A stretch of DNA of 64,000 nucleotides from Allobosea psychrotolerans (GTDB lineage Bacteria > Pseudomonadota > Alphaproteobacteria > Rhizobiales > Beijerinckiaceae). Below are positions 9,111-17,780 of the stretch, piece by piece; within the stretch, counting starts at the first letter, position 1, and every line of letters starts with the position of its first letter. The stretch is from assembly GCF_002917105.1 (NCBI RefSeq), contig NZ_PQFZ01000004.1, positions 1 through 64,000 of the forward strand, given 5' to 3'. The notes beneath the pieces were generated by a model, which worked only from the letters and a program-made list of their open reading frames with translations, was not told the DNA's origin and ran no database searches. The position numbers were made by a program, and so were the translations under genes.

Positions 9111-10094
9111 TCAGCCCGCAGCGCCTGCCGTCTGTCCGGCTTCCCAGCCCAGGATGGCGCGCTTGCGCGTCAGGCCCCAGTGATAGCCCGTCAGCGCACC
9201 CGACTTCCCGATCACGCGATGGCAGGGCACGACGAAGGAGATCGGGTTCTTGCCGACCGCCATGCCGACGGCGCGCGCGGCGCTCGGCTTTCCGATATGG
9301 CTTGCGACGTCGCCATAGGTGGTGGCGCAGCCGACCGGGATCCTGAGCAGGGTCTCCCAGACGCGGACCTCGAAATCGGTGCCGATCAGCACGACGCGCA
9401 GCGGCGTCTCGGCCGACCATGCGGCAGGGTCGAAAATGCGCCCGGCATAGGGTTTCGTCGCCAAGGGATCGTAGTGGTAGTCGGCATGGGGCCAGCGCCG
9501 CATCATGTCGGCCAGCGCCTCGGCGCGGCCGCCGACGACCTTGCCGCCATCGACTGAAGTCGAGACCCAGCCGAGCCCCGCCAGGCCGCGATCGGTTACG
9601 ACGATCAGCGCTTCGCCGAAGGGCGAGGCATGGAAGCCATAGGACAATCGCAAGCCTCCGCCGCCGGCCTTCCATTCGCCCGGCGACATCGCCTCATGGG
9701 TGACGAAGAGATCATGCAGCCGCCCCGGTCCCGACAGCCCGACCTCGTAGGCCGTGTCGAGGATGCTGGCGGAGGCGCCGAGCAGGCCCTTGGCATGGTC
9801 GAGCGTGATCGCCTGCAGGAAGGCCTTGGGGGTGAGCCCGCACCAGCGCCGGAAGAGATGGTGGACATCGGTCGGCGTCGCGCCGGCGGCCTCGGCGATC
9901 GCCTCGATCGTCGGCTGCTCGCGCCATGTCTCGGTGATGAAGGCCAGGATCCGGCGCACCGTGTCGTAATCGGAACCGGGCGCGGTCGAGGGAAAATCGG
10001 CCTCGGCCGGCATGGCCTCGGTGGCGCGCGCAAGCACGGCGTTGGTGAAGCGTGTCGGGGTCATCGCACCGAGCTTCTGGATATGAGCGGTCAT
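9111..10094 (-). CDS. AraC-type HTH fused to O6-methylguanine-DNA methyltransferase (Ada-like, no Zn domain)
   Basis: A 327-residue protein with an N-terminal AraC-type helix-turn-helix (about residues 45-140, including DVHHLFRRWCGLTPKAF) and a C-terminal suicide methyltransferase domain with the acceptor PCHRVIG at Cys291. E. coli Ada starts with a zinc-cysteine domain that senses methyl phosphotriesters; that domain is absent, so this matches the shorter Ada-like arrangement common in alphaproteobacteria. It repairs O6-alkylguanine and may regulate its own gene. A second ATG at 10064 is also possible. The region upstream holds a palindrome. Confidence 0.9.
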   Translation of the reverse strand: MTAHIQKLGAMTPTRFTNAVLARATEAMPAEADFPSTAPGSDYDTVRRILAFITETWREQPTIEAIAEAAGATPTDVHHLFRRWCGLTPKAFLQAITLDHAKGLLGASASILDTAYEVGLSGPGRLHDLFVTHEAMSPGEWKAGGGGLRLSYGFHASPFGEALIVVTDRGLAGLGWVSTSVDGGKVVGGRAEALADMMRRWPHADYHYDPLATKPYAGRIFDPAAWSAETPLRVVLIGTDFEVRVWETLLRIPVGCATTYGDVASHIGKPSAARAVGMAVGKNPISFVVPCHRVIGKSGALTGYHWGLTRKRAILGWEAGQTAGAAG

Positions 10095-10104
10095 GAGATC
10101 AACC

Positions 10105-10127
10105 TCGCATCGAATGTCATGATGCGA
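10105..10127. promoter_or_regulatory. Palindrome just upstream of the Ada-like gene
   Basis: TCGCATC at 10105-10111 and GATGCGA at 10121-10127 form a perfect 7-bp inverted repeat with a 9-base spacer, starting 10 bases upstream of the Ada-like start codon. It could be an operator. Ada-type sites are usually asymmetric, so the protein bound is unknown. Confidence 0.35.
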
Positions 10128-10507
10128 AACTAGGGATGCAAGGAGAGGGACTCCACCCGAAAGCTGGCAAGGTGGGGTGGGCCGTCCGCATCAGGCTGCC
10201 GAGACCGGCGGCTCGTCGAGCAAGCTCACGGCCCAATTGATGACGGTCATCGCTGCAAGACGTGGAGCAAAGCCCAGCATGTGCCGTGCCGTCTCAGCGG
10301 TCAGCGGGAACCGGCGTCCGAGGAGGGGGCAAGGCTTCTCATTTGCACCATGAACGGCAACGGCAATGCGCGGTCTCATCATTGTGCGCCCATTGCGAAA
10401 GCCAGCTTCGCTTATTCGGCGTCTGTACCTGACGATGCGGTAGGTTCATTGTCCCGGTGAGCTGTCTCGGGCGTGTGCTCGGGGCGCAGCCATCGGAGGG
10501 AACCGAC
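10128..10507. other. Mostly non-coding gap upstream of alpha/beta hydrolase
   Basis: About 380 bases between the Ada-like gene and the hydrolase. It contains one minus-strand open frame (10191-10382, 63 codons) whose product begins MMRPRIAVAVHG. That frame has no Shine-Dalgarno and no family I recognise, so I treat it as unproven; it may be a gene remnant. I see no RNA gene or riboswitch. The hydrolase promoter must lie in the right part. Confidence 0.4.
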
Positions 10508-11440
10508 ATGTTTCGCATTCTGGCCGCCATGCTCGGCATCGTTCTGCTGGCAATGCCCGCATCGGCGCAGGTCGCTCCTTTCCCCGCGGCTTTCCGCATC
10601 CGGGAGATCGCGACCAATGGCACGACCATTCATGTCCGCATCGGCGGCAAGGGCCCGGCGGTGGTCCTGTTGCACGGCTATGGCGAGACGGGCGATATGT
10701 GGGCGCCCTTGGCGATCGATCTCGTCCGTGACCATACCGTCATCGTTCCAGACCTGCGCGGCATGGGCCTCTCGTCGAAGCCCAAGGCTGGCTTCGACAA
10801 GAAGACACAGGGAGGCGACATTGCCGGCGTCCTCGACGCGCTCAAGATCGAGAGGACGGATCTGGTCACCCACGACATCGGCAATATGGTCGGCTACGCC
10901 TTCGCCGCCCTGCACCGTGACCGCGTGACGAAGTTCGTCTTGATCGACGCGCCCTTGCCGGGTGTCGGTCCCTGGGACGAGATCCTCAAGAACCCGCTGC
11001 TTTGGCATTTCCGCTTCGGTGGGCCCGATATGGAGCGGCTCGTCGCCGGCCGCGAGCGCATCTATCTCGACCGCTTCTGGAACGAGTTCTCCGCCACGCC
11101 GAGCCGCTTCACCGAAGCCTCGCGCCGGCACTACGCCGCGCTCTACGCCAAGCCGGGCGCGATGCATGCGGGTTTCGCGCAGTTCGCCGCCTTCGACCAG
11201 GATGCCATCGACAACAAGGCTTTCCTGGCCGCAGGCAAGCTGACCATGCCTGTCTTGGCGCTGGGCGGCGAGAAGTCCTTCGGCCTGACCATGGCCGAGG
11301 TGATGAAGTTCGCCGCCAGCAATGTTCAAGGCGCGATCGTCCCCGATTCCGGGCACTGGATCATGGAGGAGAACCCGGCTGCGACCACCAAACTGGTCCG
11401 GACGTTTCTCGACGCCAGGTTCCTCGACGCCAAGCCCTGA
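10508..11440 (+). CDS. Exported alpha/beta hydrolase with Asp nucleophile (epoxide hydrolase/dehalogenase type)
   Basis: A 310-residue alpha/beta hydrolase. Residues 1-20 are a signal peptide (cleavage near ASA|QVA), so it acts in the periplasm. HGYGETG (56-62) forms the oxyanion region, the nucleophile elbow THDIGNMVG carries Asp123 where lipases have Ser, and DSGHW supplies His283. Asp at the elbow is typical of epoxide hydrolases and haloalkane or haloacetate dehalogenases. ATG at 10508 was preferred over an upstream in-frame ATG because GGAGGGAACC precedes it and the signal peptide starts there. The natural substrate is unknown. Confidence 0.88.
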   Translation: MFRILAAMLGIVLLAMPASAQVAPFPAAFRIREIATNGTTIHVRIGGKGPAVVLLHGYGETGDMWAPLAIDLVRDHTVIVPDLRGMGLSSKPKAGFDKKTQGGDIAGVLDALKIERTDLVTHDIGNMVGYAFAALHRDRVTKFVLIDAPLPGVGPWDEILKNPLLWHFRFGGPDMERLVAGRERIYLDRFWNEFSATPSRFTEASRRHYAALYAKPGAMHAGFAQFAAFDQDAIDNKAFLAAGKLTMPVLALGGEKSFGLTMAEVMKFAASNVQGAIVPDSGHWIMEENPAATTKLVRTFLDARFLDAKP

Positions 11441-11513
11441 CGGAGCGGGTTCACAGCCCCATCGATTCCAGGAGTCGAGAGCATTGCATTTGCGAAAAAC
11501 TGGCGCGAGCCGT

Positions 11514-12050
11514 TCAGCGCGGCTTTAGCTCGGCGATGAAAACCTGCAACCCCTCCCGCGTCAGGCGCTGGTTGTTGCGATACCATTCATCCTGTGTCGC
11601 GAAGACGGCCGAGGTCTCGTCCCAACCGCTGCAGCTGTAGTCCGATTGCGCGGCGAAGAAGCCAACGAACGCCTCCTCGCTTGGCCAGGACGTGATCGCA
11701 TCGCCGGTATGAAGGCCGCCGTCGAAGATATCGCAGAGCTTGACGCCGTCTTGGGTGCGGATCAGGCCCTGCCCGCAGAAATCGCGGTGGAACTCGCGCA
11801 CCAACCCCTCTCCGGGCGGGCATGTCATGAGCTTGCGCCAGACCATGCGCGGCAGTTCCGGCCCGAACGGCGTCCGGTCGAGCCGGTCGCGCAGCACGAG
11901 CCCGTAGGCGCGCACCCGCTCCTCGCCGCTCTGCCCAGGCGCATCCTCCTCGGCGTTCGGCATCCGCGCTCCCGGTCTCCTGACGAGCAAAGCTGTGATC
12001 AGCCCGACGATGATCGCAGCCGAAATCAGCGGAACGATGATGGTGGCCAA
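11514..12050 (-). CDS. Membrane-anchored protein of unknown function
   Basis: A 178-residue protein. Residues 2-23 (ATIIVPLISAAIIVGLITALLV) are one membrane segment, followed by a charged, probably periplasmic or cytoplasmic domain with four cysteines (TCPPGEG, DFCGQG, LCDIFDG, SCSGWDE). I do not recognise a named family. It runs leftward, converging on the alpha/beta hydrolase and 47 bases after a DUF2244 gene on the same strand, so the two may be co-transcribed. Confidence 0.75.
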   Translation of the reverse strand: MATIIVPLISAAIIVGLITALLVRRPGARMPNAEEDAPGQSGEERVRAYGLVLRDRLDRTPFGPELPRMVWRKLMTCPPGEGLVREFHRDFCGQGLIRTQDGVKLCDIFDGGLHTGDAITSWPSEEAFVGFFAAQSDYSCSGWDETSAVFATQDEWYRNNQRLTREGLQVFIAELKPR

Positions 12051-12097
12051 GCTTCACACCTGAAAAGCCGACATTCGACTGGCCTGACGCGAGCCTG

Positions 12098-12637
12098 TCA
12101 GGCCGCTCCGTAATCCGGGCCGCGCTTCGCGTTTGCCAGTGCCGCGCCGAGCGCGTCGGCAAAGCCTTCGCGCTCATGCGGCGAGAGTGCGGCAGCGACC
12201 GCGACGCTCTGCCCGCGCGAGACCAGGCTGAGCCGCAGCAGGCCGTAATCCTCGTCCTCCTGGCGCTCGAGCTTGGTCCAGGCCGGGTTGAAGCGCCAGA
12301 CCGCCTCGCGACCATGATGCGAGACCTTGCGCAGCAGCACTTCGAGCGGGGTCACGATGATCCGTTCGAAGGCCCGCGCGTGGCGGAAATTGACGTGGAA
12401 GGCGATGAACAGAGCCGCGACGTCGAGCCCGAAGAAGCCCGCCACCGGCCAGGCGCCGAGCACGACGAAGGGAATCGAGGAAACCACGCTGGAAAGGCAG
12501 ACCAGCGTCATCACGATGCGGAAGCCGCTCTGCCCCAGCGAGCGATGCGGCGTGATCGTCGCGTCGAAGACGGGCCGATCGGCCGCCATGGCCGAGGCGT
12601 CGCCGGACGCGGCTGAATCGGACTTGCCGGGCTTCAT
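12098..12637 (-). CDS. DUF2244 domain-containing membrane protein
   Basis: A 179-residue protein with two hydrophobic segments (about residues 40-80) followed by a soluble domain containing RHARAFERIIVTPLEVLLRKV and WRFNPAWTKLER, the recognisable pattern of DUF2244 proteins of alphaproteobacteria. Function is unknown. Its start lies only 20 bases from the divergent endonuclease III start, so the two promoters must overlap each other's 5' ends. This head-to-head arrangement suggests shared regulation. Confidence 0.85.
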   Translation of the reverse strand: MKPGKSDSAASGDASAMAADRPVFDATITPHRSLGQSGFRIVMTLVCLSSVVSSIPFVVLGAWPVAGFFGLDVAALFIAFHVNFRHARAFERIIVTPLEVLLRKVSHHGREAVWRFNPAWTKLERQEDEDYGLLRLSLVSRGQSVAVAAALSPHEREGFADALGAALANAKRGPDYGAA

Positions 12638-12657
12638 GGGCCAACTATAACGCCTCG

Positions 12658-13359
12658 ATGATACAAGAGAACAGGCCCAAACGCCGCGCGCCCGACACCC
12701 TCGGGATCACGAAGCCGCGCGCGCGCAGCGCCGCCGAAATCCGCGAGATTTTCGAGCGCTTCCGTGCCGTAGAGCCTGAGCCCAAGGGTGAGCTCGAACA
12801 CGTCAACGCCTTCACTCTTCTGGTCGCCGTGGTGCTCTCGGCGCAGGCGACCGATGCAGGCGTCAACAAGGCGACGCGCAAGCTCTTCGAGCTCGCCGAT
12901 ACCCCGGAAAAGATGCTGGCGCTGGGGGAGGAGCGGGTGCGGGAGCTCATCAAGACCATCGGCCTGTTCCGCACCAAGGCGAAGAACGTGATCGCGCTCT
13001 GCGAAAAGCTCATCGCCGAGTTCGGCAGCCAGGTGCCGGCCAATCGCGAGGCGCTGGAGACACTGCCGGGTGTCGGCCGCAAGACCGCCAATGTCGTGCT
13101 CAACATGGCCTTCGGCGAGATCACCCACGCAGTCGACACCCATGTCTTCCGCGTCGCCAATCGTTTGCGCATCGCTCCGGGCCAGAACGTGCTGCAGGTC
13201 GAATTGGGGCTGGAGAAGGCGGTGCCGCGGGAGTTCGGCCGGCATGCGCATCACTGGCTGATCCTGCATGGCCGCTACACCTGCAAGGCGCTCAGGCCCG
13301 AATGCGGCCGCTGCCTGCTCGTCGATCTCTGCGATTCCGCGGATAAGCGCGTGGCCTGA
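12658..13359 (+). CDS. nth: Endonuclease III
   Basis: A 233-residue DNA glycosylase/AP lyase that removes oxidised pyrimidines. The helix-hairpin-helix LPGVGRKTANVVL contains catalytic Lys142, and VDTHVFRV contains catalytic Asp160. The C-terminal [4Fe-4S] ligands are Cys209, Cys216, Cys219 and Cys225 in the canonical C-x6-C-x2-C-x5-C spacing. The N-terminus is about 20 residues longer than in E. coli, which is common in this order. It is divergent from the DUF2244 gene. Confidence 0.96.
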   Translation: MIQENRPKRRAPDTLGITKPRARSAAEIREIFERFRAVEPEPKGELEHVNAFTLLVAVVLSAQATDAGVNKATRKLFELADTPEKMLALGEERVRELIKTIGLFRTKAKNVIALCEKLIAEFGSQVPANREALETLPGVGRKTANVVLNMAFGEITHAVDTHVFRVANRLRIAPGQNVLQVELGLEKAVPREFGRHAHHWLILHGRYTCKALRPECGRCLLVDLCDSADKRVA

Positions 13360-13378
13360 CCGTCGCGGATGCGAAAGA

Positions 13379-13402
13379 GCCCGTCGCCTCGCGGCGGCGG
13401 GC
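13379..13402. terminator. GC-rich hairpin between convergent nth and SPW genes
   Basis: GCCCGTCGCC (13379-13388) pairs with GGCGGCGGGC (13393-13402), with one G-T pair and a 4-base TCGC loop, 20 bases after the nth stop. There is no T-run; it is a plausible bidirectional transcript end. Confidence 0.45.
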
Positions 13403-13425
13403 CATAGCGTCATGTCACGGCCCGG

Positions 13426-13800
13426 TCAGGCCGTGGCATGTGGCTCGTGCCGATAGTCCCAGACAGCCCAGGCCGAGACCGCCGCCGTCAAGGCGCCCAG
13501 GATCATATGGGTCCAGAACGCGTTGAAGTTGCCGGTGAAGCCTAGCATCCAGGGGGCCGCCATCAGCCAGACGCCGAGCGCCAGGTTCATCCATTCCTCC
13601 CATTCGGCGAAGACCGAAAGCGCCGCGAAGGCCACCAGGGCGAGCGCCACGGCGACGATCCAGGCGTTTCGGGTGGGCATAGCTTCGCCCACGAAGCCGA
13701 AGATCCAGGGAGAGATGAACAGGCACGCGGCGAGGATGAGGTTGCACAAGTCCTGCGGCCGTCTGCCGTCCGTATTCGCGGTCAACATGATCACCTCCAT
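13426..13800 (-). CDS. SPW-repeat membrane protein
   Basis: A 124-residue inner-membrane protein with four hydrophobic segments and two SPW-type repeats: SPWIFGF near residue 30 and the second repeat APWMLGF near residue 85. SPW proteins are small membrane proteins of unknown function. The start at 13800 precedes a second in-frame ATG at 13788; GGAGG is near the first. It is transcribed toward nth. Confidence 0.85.
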   Translation of the reverse strand: MEVIMLTANTDGRRPQDLCNLILAACLFISPWIFGFVGEAMPTRNAWIVAVALALVAFAALSVFAEWEEWMNLALGVWLMAAPWMLGFTGNFNAFWTHMILGALTAAVSAWAVWDYRHEPHATA

Positions 13801-13904
13801 GAGTGTCGATCATCCAAACCACCGCCCTCGCACTTGGAGTGCTTGGTGCCTGTCAATATAATCCTGCGAAAACAGCCATTCAAGGGCGAGTTTCCCCAAC
13901 GAAA

Positions 13905-13927
13905 ATGGCCGGAAAGGGGCCGGCCAT
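13905..13927 (-). terminator. Rho-independent terminator of the phytase-like gene
   Basis: An 8-bp perfect stem (13905-13912 with 13920-13927, 7-base loop) is followed on the minus strand by TTTT (13904-13901), 72 bases past the phytase-like stop. An outer inverted pair, CCATTCAAG near 13876 and CTTGAATGG near 13930, encloses it. The T-run orientation fits leftward transcription. Confidence 0.7.
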
Positions 13928-13998
13928 GACTTGAATGGAGGCTTCCAAGTTGTGGACTTACCTGTCCGCGACTTGGAGGAGCAGGTGCGCGGCCCGGC

Positions 13999-15357
13999 TC
14001 ACTTCGCGTCGAGCAGTTCCTTCACCGAGAGCAGCACGAGTTCGTTGTCGTCGGCCTTCTTCGGATCGCGCGAGGAGGAGAAGGGCAGGTTGTTGTCGTT
14101 GCCGACGACGATGATGCCGTTGGCGCGGTCGACCACATCGACGTTCTCGATGGTGAAGAAGGGGAAGGGCAGCACGCCGTCGATGGCGCCCTGCCTGGCC
14201 TTCTTGTCCGGGTCGGCGATCTTCATGAGGTCGATGAAGCCGATCTTGCGCACCGGCTTGCCGACATTGGCGTCGGTCATTTCGATCTTCACGATGCGCT
14301 TGAACCTGGCCAGGTCGTGGAAGCAGTCGGGGCCCTTCTGGCCGGCGGGGCAGGCCTTGTCGGCGGTGCCTTCGCCATTGTCGCGTTCGATGATGAGCGC
14401 TGTCGTGGCGTCGATCATGTTGAAGTCGCCGATGGCGTTGCCCTTGGCTTCCAGCGGGAAGAGCCAGGAACGGCCGGTCCATTTCTCGGCAGCCACGTCG
14501 AATTCGAGGATGCGCAGCACCTCCTTGCCGTCGACCTCCTGATTGCCCTTGGTCTCGGCGTTCCAGAGCGGGCCTTCCAGCAGCGGGTAGAGGAAGCGGC
14601 CGTCGGGCGATTGCGCCATGCCCTCGAAACCCTTGGAGCGGCGGACATTGAACTCGACCGGGAGGTTGGGCGCGCTGGGCGTGGCCACGGCATAGTGGTC
14701 GGGCGAGCGGGCGGGCTTGCCGTCGACGAGCGTCTCGAACACGGCCTCGACCTTGCCGTCGGCATCGACGCGGATGAGATAGGGGCCGAATTCCTCGCCG
14801 ATCCAGAATTTGCCGCCGATCGGCTGGATCGATTCCGGATCGAAATCCGCCCCGGTCAGATAGCGCTTCTCCGTACCTTCATGGACGATGCGGAAGGGGA
14901 TCTTCTTGTCGGGGTCGTGCAGGAAGGTGGTCGCGGTCCGCTCGATCTTGCCGCTGGCGAAATCGGCCTTGAGGCGGTGGAAGAACAGCATGGCGTCCGG
15001 CGAGTTCGCCTTGGCGCCGAAGCCGTTATCGGTCAGCACCAGGAACTCGCCATTGCCCAGCGAGCGGATGCCGGAGAAGCCCTGCACCGGCTGGCCGGCA
15101 AACGGCGTCGACAGGCCGGTCGGACGCCCGCCCGAGGTGCCCATCACCGTGCCGACCGCCTCGACGCGCTTGCCGGGCGTGACGAATTTGCCGGAGACCT
15201 TGAGGTCGGCCGGCGCATCGGCCGGGGCGGCGATGATCGTGTTGGCCGGCAGCAGGGCATGGCCGGCGAGCTTGGCGGGGAATTCCTTATGCGCATCCTG
15301 GGCGCCGGCGAGGATGGTCGATGACAGCAGCAAGGCCGCGACGAGGGACAGGCGCAT
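13999..15357 (-). CDS. Exported esterase-like-phytase domain protein
   Basis: A 452-residue protein with a signal peptide (MRLSLVAALLLSSTILAGAQ). The mature part matches the 'esterase-like activity of phytase' beta-propeller family: GFSGIRSLGNGEFLVLTDNGFG near residue 95, then EGMAQSPDGRFLYPLLEG and repeated WIGEEFGPYL-type blades. Members are periplasmic or secreted and may cleave phosphate esters, although few have been tested. It is the last leftward gene before a terminator. A period-7 hairpin separates it from the upstream dehydrogenase gene, so it may have its own promoter. Confidence 0.88.
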   Translation of the reverse strand: MRLSLVAALLLSSTILAGAQDAHKEFPAKLAGHALLPANTIIAAPADAPADLKVSGKFVTPGKRVEAVGTVMGTSGGRPTGLSTPFAGQPVQGFSGIRSLGNGEFLVLTDNGFGAKANSPDAMLFFHRLKADFASGKIERTATTFLHDPDKKIPFRIVHEGTEKRYLTGADFDPESIQPIGGKFWIGEEFGPYLIRVDADGKVEAVFETLVDGKPARSPDHYAVATPSAPNLPVEFNVRRSKGFEGMAQSPDGRFLYPLLEGPLWNAETKGNQEVDGKEVLRILEFDVAAEKWTGRSWLFPLEAKGNAIGDFNMIDATTALIIERDNGEGTADKACPAGQKGPDCFHDLARFKRIVKIEMTDANVGKPVRKIGFIDLMKIADPDKKARQGAIDGVLPFPFFTIENVDVVDRANGIIVVGNDNNLPFSSSRDPKKADDNELVLLSVKELLDAK

Positions 15358-15448
15358 GGAACGCTCCGGGTTGGGGGAATGACCCAGAGGACTTGGCGGG
15401 ATCGCGTTTCAGCGCCGCGACGGTGGGATGACGGGGCGATGACGGAAG

Positions 15449-15504
15449 GGCGAATGGCGAATGGCGAATGGGTACCGCTCTCTATTCGCCACTCGCTATT
15501 CGCC
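15449..15504. repeat. Period-7 inverted repeat, version B (GGCGAAT units), copy 1
   Basis: The left arm 15449-15472 is three tandem GGCGAAT heptamers. The right arm 15481-15504 is the inverted, slightly diverged copy (about 20 of 24 pairs, all mismatches transitions), with an 8-base loop. It lies between the 2-hydroxyacid dehydrogenase stop and the phytase-like start on the leftward transcript. It has the same heptamer as the hairpin at 26206-26274. Confidence 0.8.
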
Positions 15505-15509
15505 AAAAA

Positions 15510-16454
15510 TCAATATCCCCGCTTGGGATCGACGACATGCTCCAGCGGCTGGCCTGCTTCCAGGCGCCGGATCTGCGCCGCGATCAGATTTGCCACCGCC
15601 TCGGGCTCGGACATCGCGGCGTTGTGCGGCGTCACCGTCACCGCCGGATGGCTCCAGAGCGGGGAGTCCGCCGGCAGCGGCTCGGTCTCGAACACGTCGA
15701 GCGTCGCGCCCTTGAGCGTGCCGGCCTCCAACGCGGCCAGGATATCGGCCTCGACCTGCAAGCCGCCGCGCCCGGCATTGATCAGGAACGGCCCACCGAG
15801 CCGGCCATCCCTCGCGAGGCCGGCGAGCAGTGCCGCGTTGATCGTGCCCTTCGTCTCCGGCGTCAATGGCAGCAGGCTGACGAGGATGTCGGTGCGCGCC
15901 AGGAAGGCGGCCATGCCGTCCTCGCCGGCGAAAGTGGTGAGGCCCTCGACGCTCTTGAGGCTGCGGCTCCAGCCTGCCACGTCGAAGCCCATGACCTGGA
16001 GCTTGCGCGCCGCATCGAGCCCGAGCTCGCCGAGCCCCATGATGCCGACGCGCACCGAGCGCGCTGCCGGCTGGTGGCGGTCGTCCTCCCAACTCTTGAG
16101 GGGCTGCTGGCGGTCATAGCGGCGCTGCTGACGCAGGATCATCAGGCAGTGCAGCACGATGTATTCGCTCATCCGCGTCGTCAGGTCGGGGTCGACGACA
16201 CGCGCGATCGGCGCCTCGGGCAGGCGCTGGTCGGCGAAGAGGAAATCGACGCCGGCGCCGAGCGAGAAGATCGCGGCGAGGTTCGGCAGTCCGGCAAGGC
16301 TCCCCTCAGGGTGCTTCCAGCTTGCTACGTAATGCACCGCGCGCCGATCGAAGGGCTCGCCGAGGATCACCACGGGGATGTCGGGCAGCAGCGCCTGGAA
16401 GCGGGCGCGCCAATCCTCGACATGCCAACCGGTCATGGCCAAAAGCAGACTCAT
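15510..16454 (-). CDS. ghrA: 2-hydroxyacid dehydrogenase, glyoxylate/hydroxypyruvate reductase A type
   Basis: A 314-residue NAD(P)H-dependent reductase, E. coli GhrA length. The Rossmann motif GIMGLGELG is in the middle. The catalytic triad regions are [11 protein letters not shown] (Arg region), DVFETEPLP (Glu) and [11 protein letters not shown] (His). It should reduce glyoxylate or hydroxypyruvate in the cytoplasm. Its ATG overlaps the deoA stop by ATGA, so it is translationally coupled to the nucleoside operon. The symbol is by family; substrate preference is not proven. Confidence 0.88.
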   Translation of the reverse strand: MSLLLAMTGWHVEDWRARFQALLPDIPVVILGEPFDRRAVHYVASWKHPEGSLAGLPNLAAIFSLGAGVDFLFADQRLPEAPIARVVDPDLTTRMSEYIVLHCLMILRQQRRYDRQQPLKSWEDDRHQPAARSVRVGIMGLGELGLDAARKLQVMGFDVAGWSRSLKSVEGLTTFAGEDGMAAFLARTDILVSLLPLTPETKGTINAALLAGLARDGRLGGPFLINAGRGGLQVEADILAALEAGTLKGATLDVFETEPLPADSPLWSHPAVTVTPHNAAMSEPEAVANLIAAQIRRLEAGQPLEHVVDPKRGY

Positions 16455-17779
16455 GCGTGCGAACTCTCCGTGATGCGTTCCGTGACGAGCGGGCCATGGC
16501 CGGCCGCAGCTTCGCCGATGCGATAGGCCTGCCGCAAGCGGGTCTCGGCGGCAGCGAAGCCGGCTTCGCCCCGTGCATGAACGATGCCGAGAGGACGTTC
16601 CGGCCCCGCATTGTCGCCGATGCCCGCGAGATCGACGATGCCGACGCTGTGGTCGATCCGGTCTTCGGCGCGGCTGCGCCCACCGCCGAGGGCGACGATG
16701 GCGAAGCCGACGCCGCGCGTGTCGATGCTCTGGACCGTGCCCGGTGCAACCGGAAAGACGGGCTTCACGACCGGCGCCGGCGCGAGATGCTTCTCCGGCC
16801 GTTCCAGCAGGTCCGTCGGCCCGCCCAGCGCCGCGACCATGCGCGCGAAGCGCTCTGCCGCCGCGCCCGAGGCGAAAGCGGCCTCGATCTTGGCTCGGGC
16901 CTCGGCGAGATCGTCCGCGAGCCGGCCCAGCAGCAGCATCTCGGCCGCCAGCGCCACCGTCGCCTCATGGAAGCGCGGCTCGCGTCGCCTGCCCGTCAGA
17001 TGGTCGAGGGCATAGGCGACTTCGAGCGCGTTGCCGGCCGCGCTCGCCAAGGGCTCGTTCATGTCGGTCATCAAGGCCGTCGTCGGCAGGCCCGCGCCAT
17101 TGGCGACGCCGACCAGCGCGTTGGCGAGCGCCCGCGCCTGACCGTAATCGGTCAGGAAGGCGCCCGAGCCGAACTTCACATCCATGGCGAGGCCGTACAG
17201 CCCGGCCGCGAGTTTCTTCGACAGGATCGAGGAGGTCAGAAGCGGAATGGTCTCGACCGTCGCCGTCACGTCACGGATGGCGTAGAGCCGCTTGTCGGCG
17301 GGGGCGAGATCGGCGGTCTGGCCGATGATGGCGCAGCCCTGCTCGCGCACCACCTTGCGGAACAGCGCGATATCGGGCTGCGTGACATAGCCCGGCACGG
17401 CGTCGAGCTTGTCGAGCGTGCCGCCGGTATGGCCGAGTCCGCGCCCCGAGATCATCGGCACGAAGCCGCCGCAGGCCGCGACCGCCGCCGCCAATGGCAG
17501 GCTTACGGTGTCGCCGACGCCGCCGGTCGAATGCTTGTCGAGGGCGGGGCCGGGCAGGTCGTCCCAGTTCAGCACCGTGCCGGAATCACGCATGGCGAGC
17601 GTCAGCGCGACGCGCTCCTTCGCCGTCATGTCGCGGAAGAAGATCGCCATCGCCAAGGCGGCGGCCTGGCCCTCGCTGACCGAGCCGTCTGTGATGCCCG
17701 CGACGAATTGTCGGATGTCGGCATCCGGCAGTTCGGCGCCGTCACGCTTCGCGGCGATGATCTCCTGGGTCAGCTTCAT
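16451..17779 (-). CDS. deoA: Thymidine phosphorylase
   Basis: A 442-residue enzyme that cleaves thymidine and deoxyuridine to base and deoxyribose-1-phosphate. The glycosyltransferase family 3 phosphate/base site [16 protein letters not shown] is clear near residue 110, and [21 protein letters not shown] follows. Length fits E. coli DeoA (440). It begins one base after the deoC stop. Deoxyribose-1-phosphate made here would need a phosphopentomutase (deoB), not seen in this window, before DeoC can act. Confidence 0.95.
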   Translation of the reverse strand: MKLTQEIIAAKRDGAELPDADIRQFVAGITDGSVSEGQAAALAMAIFFRDMTAKERVALTLAMRDSGTVLNWDDLPGPALDKHSTGGVGDTVSLPLAAAVAACGGFVPMISGRGLGHTGGTLDKLDAVPGYVTQPDIALFRKVVREQGCAIIGQTADLAPADKRLYAIRDVTATVETIPLLTSSILSKKLAAGLYGLAMDVKFGSGAFLTDYGQARALANALVGVANGAGLPTTALMTDMNEPLASAAGNALEVAYALDHLTGRRREPRFHEATVALAAEMLLLGRLADDLAEARAKIEAAFASGAAAERFARMVAALGGPTDLLERPEKHLAPAPVVKPVFPVAPGTVQSIDTRGVGFAIVALGGGRSRAEDRIDHSVGIVDLAGIGDNAGPERPLGIVHARGEAGFAAAETRLRQAYRIGEAAAGHGPLVTERITESSHA

Positions 17780-17780
17780 C

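Noticed and set aside
10191..10382. 63-codon minus-strand frame MMRPRIAVAVHG...
   Set aside because: No Shine-Dalgarno, no family and isolated; possibly a remnant, not annotated as a gene.
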